A stretch of 64,000 bases of DNA from Liopterus haemorrhoidalis (lineage: Eukaryota > Arthropoda > Insecta > Coleoptera > Dytiscidae), in the NCBI GenBank assembly GCA_963971575.1, contig OZ020622.1, forward strand, positions 10,206,279 through 10,270,278, read 5' to 3'. The notes below the pieces were generated by a model. The model saw nothing but the letters and a program-made list of their open reading frames with translations, was not told the origin of the DNA and made no database searches. Made by a program: the position numbers and the translations under genes. Below are positions 55,285-64,000 of the stretch, piece after piece; positions within the stretch are counted from its first letter, which is position 1; each line of letters begins with the position of its first letter.

Positions 55285-56320
55285 TTATTATCTACTCCTG
55301 ATTAATTGCAACGAATGAATTAACGCTACGTATATTAAACTAAGTCTCCACAAGATACTTTGTATCTTCTGTGACAATGATTTGTTTATATTTTTTTTCT
55401 GCGTTATGTATATTGTATCTAACTTTGTATTTGTATACATACATATATTTTATAAATAAATACTATTTATTTATTTATTTCGGATTCCAGTAAACAAAAT
55501 ACGTAGTATAATTTTTCTTTTCCTTTCTCCCTTTATCTTTTGCATTTCCGTAAATAACTGTAATATTTTTCTTCTACATAAACCAGATATATTCTGCAGT
55601 GCTTTTACTACTATATTTTCTGTTATTTTTTGTTGCGTGATCAATTTGCGTCCATTATTTTTCCCGGCAGCAACCCTTGTTTGTCACCTATTCTCATTAA
55701 AAATGTATATATATTTTCCCGTGCAAATGTATTTTAGATGAGATTCGCGGATGCAAGTGTACTTCTCTGTTAGTAACAGTGGTAAATGGGTCCCTAGAGC
55801 AAGTGCGGTGAACATCGACCATTATCGCCTGAACAGATTGTATTTACAAGGGACAAAACCGATTAAATTTGAACAAACCCACTCCACCTAAGTAAAATCG
55901 AAGCAGCCTTAATTGATTTGTCATTTAAAACGGAGATAAGGGCTTTAATGTCTTAGATTGTCCATGAGGTTATATCAACTGTATTATATTTCATCGGAAT
56001 TTTACTGTTTGAAGTTAACAGATATGAAATTTCATCTTAATACCGATTAAAATGTTTATAGAAGGGGATCACGTCATTAAAAAGAGTTTTGGGAAAGCAA
56101 ATATTAATATATTTTAGGAAATTTTTAAATTGACGTTGATTTAGTTTCTCAATTTCAATCCTTTGTGTACAGTGGCGTATCTATAATACTTTCCCAAGCA
56201 AAAAAAAAATTGTGCCTCACCCATTTTTTTTCTTTGTTATTTTTTTTTTACCGTTTACGGCGTTTACTACTAAGGCAATTAGCCAGGACAGTACTCATTT
56301 TTTTGAATTTTCAAGTTCAT
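55282..56320. other. No gene recognised
   Basis: AT-rich spacer, no recognised feature. Confidence 0.3.
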
Positions 56321-56324
56321 GATA

Positions 56325-57003
56325 TTTTTAGAGTCTTGTAGGTATGACCAAAAATCCCTTATTCCGTCATTGTGTCGTCTGTCTGTCTGTTCGGTAAAAA
56401 TTGTAGACAAACGGCTAAACCAAGAGAGTTGAAATTTGACATGCTTATACAACTCTTTGACCCGCACATAGGAAAAATAGTAAAACATCTAAAAAACATA
56501 TCACCCAAAAAAGGTAAACAAATAAGTGCTCATCGAAAAAAAAAAAAATTTTTAGTTCTGAGTAGGGTATCAAATGAAAGCCCTTAGTACGTGGATTAAC
56601 GTTCAAAATTTTATTTTTGGAAAATAAATTATTTTGACGCGATTTTTGCCAAAATTGTGCAAAAAAAATTTGTTCCACACCCTGTAGCCCAAAGGGTTTA
56701 AACTAAAAATCTGAAAAAATTCTAAGTAATGTACATTGGTGTGAACCGGAATAGAACAACAGGAATTTTTTATTAGATTATGTTTTCGGAAAATAACGCA
56801 GAAAATAATTTTTTGTGGAATAATAATTTAGTTGGCTTACTAAATACCTAAACAACTCATCAAATTATAATACTACATACGAATCGGAAGTAAATGCTAT
56901 AAAAAAATGTAAAATTTGTTTTGGCATCCCAAATAATCATCACACAGTTAATAAATACTTGCGAAACCCTGAAATGTGTGAAAATTCACACTTCACATCA
57001 ATG
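56325..57003 (+). mobile_element. Family A copy A10, lacking the tRNA-like module
   Basis: Left end TAGAGTCTTGTAGGTATGAC, only two or three GTCT units, and the usual right end with hairpin GTGTGAAAATTCACAC at 56976-56991. An internal deletion near 56800-56930 removes the module and the central body. Confidence 0.82.
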
Positions 57004-57777
57004 TTGTAGTTAAGTTGTCACTAAAAATTGTAATAGGAAGAGTCTTATTGCATACCTCGTAAACAAGAGGAATTTTATTATTTTATTAAATATCTCATAT
57101 ATCCTTGTTGACCAGATTTATCCATCCTTGAATGTTTCCTGTGGGAATACCTAAAGGAGTGAATAAACACAAAAAGAAGTTAGTAACCATTTACAACTTG
57201 TGACCCACATAATTCAGTAGGTAATGGTTTGTAAATACTTAATTTTATTTACTAATAAAGAAAAATATCCCAGGTTTTTCATTTACATCTATATGCCACA
57301 TTCTCTGCATTTTACAAATTAAAAACACATTTCCTGCTAAATTTTCTTCTCACTAATGGACGCAAAAAAAAATTAATTGCTGCTTCTGGTCAAAAGGGTT
57401 TCATTAATGATATAAATGTTCCTAGTTAAAATATTTCACGTAAATACGAGAGTTCACAATTAAATTATAGAATTTTTTGCACTAAAATATTCTACAAACT
57501 TGAAAGGATAAACCAGAACATTTTTTGCTAACCCGGAAGGACTGAAAATGTCTAGAAAATCACCTAATTTAATTAATTATTTGTATATTTCAAAATGATA
57601 TTACTAGTACCGCCTTTGAACATAAATTAATACACAATTCTAAATATCGTAAATAGACATGGATATCGGTTCACAAAAAAGTCAAATCATTAATGGTCTA
57701 GAAACGGAGACCCCTATACGCATATTTAGTTGTTGGGAACCTATTATTACCGAACGCCAAATTGAATTGCAGTTTTT
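57004..57777. other. No gene recognised
   Basis: AT-rich spacer, no recognised feature. Confidence 0.3.
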
Positions 57778-57826
57778 TTAGGGTTTTGTAGGTATGACCA
57801 AAAAACCCTTATACCGTCATTTTGTC

Positions 57827-57912
<86 letters not shown>

Positions 57913-58752
57913 TCGGTAAAAATTGTAGCCAAACGGCTAAACCTAGAGAGTTGAAATTTGGCATGCTTATACAACTCTTTGACTCGCACATAGGAAAAAT
58001 ACTAAAACATCTAAAAAACATACCCCCCTAAAAATATAAACAAATATGTACTCATCGAAAACAAAAATATATTTTTTTTAATTCTGAGTAGGGTATCAAA
58101 TGAAAGCCCTTAGTACGTGGATTAACGATCAAATTTTTATTTTTGCAAAATAAATTATTTTGATGCGATTTTTGCCAAATCGTGCAAAAAAAAAATTTGT
58201 CCCACACCCTGTAGCCCAGATGGTTTAAACTAGAAATCTAAAAAAATTCTAAGTAATGTATATTGGTGTGAACCGAAATAGTACAACAGGAATTTTTGAT
58301 CAGATTATGTTTTTGGAAAATAACGCATTTTTTGTGGTTTTTAGTTCACAAAGTACAAAAGTTATACCAATGTAAGACACTCACATGCATGGCGTGCGAT
58401 GGCTACATGCGTTAGAGCACTCTTAAACTGGCTGGAAAACGAAGGGGTTCGAGTACGGAGTGAATTTTATTTTTTCTGTTTTTTTTTTTGCATTTTTATT
58501 ATGTTGAAATTATTTTGTCAAAATTCTAGTTATATTTTGACAAATGTTGTATTTAATTTTTATGAGCGTAAATTTAATAACCAGTCTTATTATATGATTA
58601 ACAGACGATAAATTATTTTAAAAATATCGTTCATTTTGCCGTGATTACTACAAAGTAAAATTTGTCCTACACACTCAGCATACCGCCTTCACTTATTATA
58701 TACCTGCGAAACCCTGAAATGTGTGAATATTCACACTTCACATCAATTTTTT
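57778..58752 (+). mobile_element. Family A copy A11 with tRNA-like module
   Basis: Left end TAGGGTTTTGTAGGTATGAC, long GTCT/GTTT tract (57826-57911), right end ACCTGCGAAACCCTGAAATG and hairpin. The module (58391-58465) has TGGCTACATGCGTTAGAGCA and B box GGGGTTCGAGTACGG, clearly different from the other copies. Part of the body after 58590 is deleted. Confidence 0.85.
57826..57911 (+). repeat. (GTCT)n microsatellite
   Basis: About 21 GTCT-type units with two GTTT interruptions, the longest tract among the family A copies here. Confidence 0.95.
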
Positions 58753-58838
58753 TTATAACAACATATTGTCATAATGTCAAACGGTACCTTTGTCACAGAC
58801 TACTTGATAATAAGAACTGTGTAATATAAATCATTATC

Positions 58839-59040
58839 TTTCTGAAATACAATTGACTATTTCTGAAACACATTTGACAATTTCTGAAATACATTTGACA
58901 TTTTCTGAATTTTAATTGACATTTTCTGAATTACAATTGACTAATCTGAAAAACAATTGACACTTTCTGAAATTAAACTGACTAATCTGAATTACAATTG
59001 ATTTTTTCTGAAATAAACTTCTTCTTTTCTGAAATACAAC
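58839..59040 (+). repeat. ~27-bp minisatellite
   Basis: TTTCTGAAATACAATTGAC-type units, with ATTTTCTGAATTACAATTGA and ACTAATCTGAAAAACAATTG variants, about 7-8 units, ending 20 bases before family B copy B2. Confidence 0.85.
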
Positions 59041-59057
59041 TGGAAAAGGTGTAGCTT

Positions 59058-59525
59058 TTTACCGACCGCCATAAGGGAGGTATTGTGATCATACCGATTT
59101 TGACATTTTGAGATTTCGATGGATCTCCACGAATTGAGGTCCCTACATAACGTTTTGACTATTTTTAGCATATTGTCTGCCGATCTGTATGTCTGTCTGT
59201 CAGTCCGTGTACACGTGCAAAGCAAAGTCGGCTATAAGGATTTTTCAGAACTTCATATTTAAGCTTTTGATATCAATGGCACGAGTTGATCAACATTTGG
59301 TAGAAATCGGTTGACTAGAAATGAGAATTTACTCGTTTCGGTTTTAAGATTTTTGCAAATATTTTACAACAGAGAAATATTTCAAAAAAAATTATTTAAC
59401 AAAAGTTGCTATAAAAGCAATAACTAACAACTTTTATTTGGGGCATTTTTTGATAAAGCAGCATAAATTAAACAAGTACTTTGTGATGGCGGTTGGTCCT
59501 GTGGTGGCTACAGCTGATTTTTTTT
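59058..59525 (+). mobile_element. Family B copy B2 (HINE-like)
   Basis: 5' end TTTACCGACCGCCATAAGGG, TTCGATGGATCTCCACGAAT, short GTCT tract, TAGAAATCGGTTGACTAGAA, then 3' subterminal repeat GATGGCGGTTGGTC and hairpin CTGTGGTGGCTACAG (59500-59514) and a T run. The most complete family B copy; about 470 bp. Confidence 0.82.
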
Positions 59526-60330
59526 TATTGACAAGCTTAGCAGTTTAGGTATATACAGTTTGTTTCCTTGATTTAAGCGGAACTAGATTTTTTTCGGAAC
59601 TTTCTGGAATGTAACTAGAGCGAAAATAAATATAAAAAAGGCTTTATTTTCACCTCTCTTGCAATTATTAATTTAACAAAATTGCTATTTGTTAAAGTTT
59701 ATGAAACCAAAAGTGTTCAAATATAGAGTATTTAATAGCTAGAAAACATATTCAAAATATAATTTAATTGGCACTTGAAAATGTTATTTAACTTTATTAT
59801 ATTTCATACAAAGTTATAAACTTTATGCAAATATTTGAATTTACCGTGCCATATGAAACTATATATACAAATTTTAATAAACTAAACATGAGTTGTACAA
59901 ATTATTGTTTTAGTAAAATATATTTTATAAAATTCAATAAAATCATGTTCTCTTCTCTGATTTTTCATTATAGGTATCAATAAAAATTTATATTTTAGAT
60001 TTAAATTTAAATAATTCATTCATGTTTATATAACAACAAACTGATTTAAATTAACAATTTGTTGTTTTAAATTATAATAAAAATTTTATTGGTCCTATTA
60101 ATAAAATAGTTATGTGCTTAGGCAGAAAAGTTGCAGCTTTACTGCCCCTATCGGTGATTCAGGAAAACAATCAAGACAGTAAAACTGCTGTCTTTAAAAC
60201 AAGCGCTCACCCGTGGGGGGGGGCATGGGCTTGAGCCCTCCCCACAAGCATTCAAAAACATGTGATTTTAGTGCTTTTCAAGATCACAATTGAGTTTTCA
60301 TTCTTTCACCTGAAGTTTAGAGCTCCTGAT
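59526..60330. other. No gene recognised
   Basis: Very AT-rich; a short GC-rich stretch with a run of nine G at 60214 is the only contrast. Confidence 0.3.
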
Positions 60331-60334
60331 ATTT

Positions 60335-60510
60335 TTAGGTCTTCACTTGCATTTCGGAAGTGAGGGCCTTTTGTTTTTAGATCATTACTTATAATTTTGA
60401 AGCCAGGAATTTTTTTAGAAGGAGGAGTTCTTTTTTCGATCATCACTTGTATTTCGGAGATGAAGACGGTTTTTTTTTCATCATCACTTATTTTTGTGGT
60501 GAGGTTCTTT
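60335..60510. repeat. Minisatellite related to 35.45 kb, inverted
   Basis: GGTCTTCACTTGCATTTCGG, ATCATCACTTGTATTTCGGA and ATCATCACTTATTTTTGTGG are the inverse of AAATACAAGTGATGA units at 35.45-35.72 kb. About four units, directly before family A copy A12. Confidence 0.6.
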
Positions 60511-60602
60511 TTATGGTTTTGTAGGTATGACCAAAAAACCCTTATATCGTCATTTTGTCGTCTGTCTGTCTGTGTGTTCGGTAAAAATTGTAGCTAAACG
60601 GC
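60511..60602 (+). repeat. Family A copy A12, left end only
   Basis: TATGGTTTTGTAGGTATGAC through a short GTCT tract to TTGTAGCTAAACGGCT, then stops abruptly at the sequence shared with 33.0-33.1 kb. Confidence 0.8.
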
Positions 60603-60744
60603 TGAGATAGTTCATTTGTGATGGGAAAACATGCGACGTTAATTCATATATTTCACAAAATCAGTAGGTAGCTATAAAGTATATTGTAACTGGCAATGGT
60701 ATCATACGTTTTAAACACGAATCTTTCTTTGTTCTTATTATTTT
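60601..60744 (+). repeat. Flank shared with copy A5
   Basis: Inverse of 33001-33143; runs from GCTGAGATAGTTCATTTGTG to CTTTGTTCTTATTATTTTAA, right at the left end of A13. Confidence 0.85.
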
Positions 60745-61738
60745 AAGGGTTTTGTAGGTATGACAAAAAAAACCTTATACCGTAGTTTTGTCGTCTGTCT
60801 CTCTGTCTGTTCGGTAAAAATTGTAGCCAAACGGCTAAACCTAGAGAGTTGAAATTTGGCATGCTTATACAACTCTTTAACCCGCACATAGGAAAAATAC
60901 CAAAACATCTAAAAAACATATCCCCCTAAAAATACAAACAAATATCTGCTCATCTAAAACAAAATATTTTTTTTAAATTCTGATTAGGGTATCAAATGAA
61001 AGCCTTAGTACGTGGATTAACGATCAATATTTTATTTTTGCAGAATAAATGATTTTGAATCGATTTTTGCTAAAATTGTGCAAAACAAAAAATTGTCCCA
61101 CAACCTGTAGCCCAGATGGTTTAAACTAAACATTTGAAAAAATTCTAGTAAGTAATGTACATTTGTATGAACCGGAATAGTACAACAGGAATTTTTGATC
61201 AGATTATTTTTTCGGAAAATACCGCATTTTTTGTGTGTTTTGCTTGACCATGTAAAATATTTAATAACTTATGTAACAAATTAAACCAGTATGCTTTCAT
61301 GGTGTAATGGTTAGCGCTTTCGCTTTCTAATTTGCAAACTAGGGTTCCGGTCTCGAGACAATTTTATTTTTTCTGTTTTTTTTTTGCATTTTTATTTTGT
61401 TTAAATTATTTTTTCAAAATTCTAGTTATATTTGGGCAAATGTTGCATTTAATTTTTAAAAGCGTAAATTTAATAATCAGTGGAAATTGAATACACGAAA
61501 TCAGAGGGGCGGAATTATGACTTTTTCAAATTTTCAAAATCTTAATGAACCTTGCTATATAAAAAAAAAAAATACTGCACATATTTAGAAACCTAACTAA
61601 TGGTATTAGGCATTCGAATTAAAATTAACAAAAAATAAATATTTTAACATAAAATTTGTTTTGGCATCCCAGTAATCATCCTTCACTTACTAAATGCCTG
61701 CGAAACCCTGAAATGTGTGAAAATTCACACTTAACATT
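60745..61738 (+). mobile_element. Family A copy A13 with tRNA-like module
   Basis: Left end AAGGGTTTTGTAGGTATGAC, right end GAAACCCTGAAATGTGTGAA then ATTCACACTTAACATTAA. Nearly full length. Module 61291-61358: TGGTGTAATGGTTAGCGCTT (good A box) and GGGTTCCGGTCTCGAGAC (B box). Confidence 0.87.
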
Positions 61739-61984
61739 AACTTAAGTTATTACTTGAATTTGAGAGGTAAATTAAATAAAATGGATTCTTGGCCGTATTT
61801 TGTAGATAAATAAAATTGAGAGGTAAAGTCCTTTTGGATTTTTGCCTCGATAAAGCGATAAAAATGTTGATCAAGATCCATTCCAATTTTGTCTTCTTGC
61901 CTTTTGGTAAATGTGATATGTGCTGAGTATAAGTTCATATACATAAAAAAAAATTGTCTTGGACAAGTCGAGATTAATAAATGC

Positions 61985-62058
61985 CTGTCTATGCCTCGTG
62001 CTGTACAAAATTGCGTCCCCCAAGGTTCAGTCTTGGGACCTCTACTATTACTAGTAGA
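61985..62058 (+). pseudogene. Reverse transcriptase motif B scrap
   Basis: VQNCVPQGSVLGPLLLL is RT motif B of a non-LTR element (VPQGSVLGPLLF). Nothing else of the RT is present in this frame. Confidence 0.5.
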
Positions 62059-62144
62059 ATTTATTCGAAACTTGTCAGCTGATTTGATTAGTTTTCATTG
62101 CTGTCCGCAACCCGTACCACCTCCTCTTCCACTATTACTAGTAT

Positions 62145-62704
62145 ATATGCTCAATCTTGATGTTATTTATTATAAGATATTCGGTGCTGAGTCAATATTT
62201 TGGTGCCGAATAAAATCTTTTCAACTCTTGCCATGTAATGTATATATTTAGTTCTGTATACGATAATTTTTTTTAAAATAGTGTTACTCGGAACACTTCG
62301 CATTGTGCGGGCACTGAATTATACATACTCAATTTTGATGTTATTTATTGTAAAATATTCGGTGCTGAGTAAATATTTTGGTGCCGAAAAAAACTTTTCA
62401 ACTCTTGCCATGTAATGTATATATTTACGGAGTGATTATTTAATGGCGAGACGACGTCACTGGAAGTTTTAATAATTTGCCGTTTCATACACATCGTAGC
62501 AGGCGATTATGCGCGCATTCGCATAATCTTTTTTCTTCATAATCAAATTTTCTTCAAGGTTATTATAGTCATAGTATTCTGTTAGGAGGCACGTAAAATT
62601 CGGTGACGTCGTCTCGCCATTAAATAATCACTCTGTAGTTATGTATGCGATACTTTTTTAAATAGTGTTACTCGGATCACTCCGCATTGTGCGGGCACTG
62701 AATC
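62145..62704 (+). repeat. Tandem duplication (~177-bp unit), second copy with MITE
   Basis: Unit 1 about 62145-62319 and unit 2 about 62320-62704 share CTTGATGTTATTTATT, ATATTCGGTGCTGAGT, TTTTGGTGCCGAA, TTTTCAACTCTTGCCATGTA and GTGCGGGCACTGAAT. Unit 2 is interrupted at 62428-62635 by a MITE. Confidence 0.9.
62428..62635. mobile_element. TA-flanked MITE, copy 2
   Basis: CGGAGTGATTATTTAATGGC and inverse of CAGAGTGATTATTTAATGGC, TA at 62426-62427 and 62636-62637. Unit 1 of the surrounding duplication preserves the empty site with one TA (62249-62250). Confidence 0.95.
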
Positions 62705-63760
62705 TGACACAATATCCGGGTCTGAATACCGGGAGTTTGGGATGTAGCCGTGTGTACTTGGCTTCACTAGTATTACGTGACTCAAAAGGTTACTGAAATT
62801 TGCGATTAGGGGATGCTTGTCAAGATCTGACAAACCCCAAATAATAATAAAATAATTGTACTTACTTGTACCATTCTTGCTTAAAGACGTCGGGTTTATG
62901 TTTCGCACAATCAAACGCGTGAAAAGAAAAGAAAATAATAATAATTCAGTAACGAATTTTTTGAATACCTATGCATATTTTCCCCTGGTCCTTTTCACAA
63001 TTCAATCCCCTATGCTCATCACGTGTCATAACAAAGTGTTTGCTTTGATTATAATTGTTTCCGCAATCCAATAAACTTTATACATATCCTGTAATAATTC
63101 ATGTATCTATTTAGTAAGTATTTCTGGTTGGCTGACATGTATTGTTACTGTTTGCCATCGCTAACTGATTAGAGTAGTTGCCATTCATATCGCCATATTC
63201 AATGCAGTGTATCCTAACATTTCATATTACTGATTGATTGTTGTTATACCAGATGCAAGTTACATATACATGTTTAGCATTATGGCAGATCTATTTAAAT
63301 CGAAACTTAACATCTGATGCATTAAAACATGTTTACGTTGGCTGAATTTTAAAGATAGATATTTAAATGGATATTTTAAGTGGACATTTCAACAGTTTGT
63401 TGCTTTTACTTAATACGTTAACTGAAAGAAAAGATACGTTTTAGAATGAAGGAAAATGGAATGATTAAGTTAATTAATTTGTTAAAATTACTATCGTTAT
63501 TGAGCTGTTGATTTTGAAAGTGAGACCAGTCGACTTTTCGTTATTTCTAGATTTTAAAGTTTTGCATTTGAATGGAATTAAAAATATTCGTAAGGAGTAA
63601 TAGAATTATTTTACATTTTCGGTATTCTCAATGCATATAATTTTATTATACGATAAGTGTTTTTTTAAAGGGGTACCCCTTACGATTTTTTAGATATTTT
63701 GCCATTTTTAAGGGTTTTGTTTAATTATACATGCTTTTTGTATAAGTTTGGTTATTAAGG
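62705..63760. other. No gene recognised
   Basis: AT-rich sequence with short open frames (62639-62914 minus, 62856-63074 plus) that I do not recognise. Confidence 0.3.
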
Positions 63761-63764
63761 CCCC

Positions 63765-64000
63765 AATTTTTTTCTAGACTAAAATGGACATGAGAAACTC
63801 AAAAATTTAAACCAGAGGTCTCTATCTTTTACCGTTATTGAGATATAATTTTTTGAAAAATGAAATTGTATTACAAAAATTTCAAAATTATACAAAAAAA
63901 TGTTTTGTTTAGGTTATGTTTTAAAATGCGCCTTTACCATATTTCAGACCTTAGAACTTCAAAAATTCCAACCGCAGGTCCCTATCTTTTTTAGTTTTTG
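63765..64000 (-). repeat. Inverted units related to the 51.8 kb array
   Basis: CAAAAATTCCAACCGCAGGT, CCCTATCTTTTTTAGTTTTTG at the right edge is the diverged inverse of CAAAAACGGTTAGAGATAAC, GCCCTGCGGTTAGAATTTTT. An earlier unit lies at 63770-63845. The array probably continues past the window. Confidence 0.55.

Overview
The window looks like insect nuclear DNA. It is AT-rich, its one cellular gene has introns, and its mobile elements (mariner, pogo/Tigger, hAT, PIF/Harbinger, Penelope-like, non-LTR, Helentron-type) are typical of insects. A beetle is possible, but that is only inference. I see no bacterial genes, operons, CRISPR array or rRNA.

The only convincing host gene is the 5' two thirds of an acid/neutral lipase (alpha/beta hydrolase, lipase-3/gastric-lipase type) on the minus strand, positions 164-5514. 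It has four exons with consensus splice sites. The last exon, carrying the Asp and His of the triad, lies beyond the left edge. Its introns hold a tRNA-derived SINE, a dead mariner and two dead non-LTR fragments. Everything to the right is repeats and decayed mobile elements in several nested layers, separated by AT-rich DNA in which I recognise nothing.

Layout: 6.1-7.3 kb is a degenerate ~141-bp tandem array. 8.2-9.4 kb is a mariner. 10.0-12.5 kb holds a TA-flanked TIR element and a palindromic pair of 'family A' repeats. 13.3-14.4 kb is a nested pair of TIR elements. 15.2-16.1 kb is a deleted mariner. 16.4-18.7 kb is a three-deep nest (family B inside hAT inside mariner). 19.9-21.6 kb is a mariner with an internal tandem duplication. 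22.8-26.2 kb holds family A, a pogo C-terminus, a Penelope-like element with a GIY-YIG domain, and a non-LTR tail. 27-33.7 kb holds Harbinger, IS630/Tc1-like, mariner and three family A copies. 34.8-36.1 kb holds small repeats and a minisatellite. 37.1-41.4 kb holds TIR elements, a Harbinger derivative and a dead RTE-like end. 41.4-44.4 kb is a mariner carrying a piggyBac-like MITE, joined through one TA to another TIR element. 45.8-49.6 kb holds MITEs, a SINE, a hairpin, a non-LTR end and family A. 50.7-54.5 kb holds a putative solo LTR and a large inverted repeat. 54.7-63 kb holds MITEs, family A and B copies and a tandem duplication with a MITE in one unit.

The best candidate for something little described is family A, with 13 or so copies. 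It has Helentron/HINE architecture: a GTCT tract near the 5' end, matching subterminal inverted repeats, and a 3' hairpin outside the right one. At one fixed internal position most longer copies also carry a tRNA-like (A-box/B-box) module whose sequence differs strongly between copies. Family B shows the same HINE architecture with unrelated sequence.
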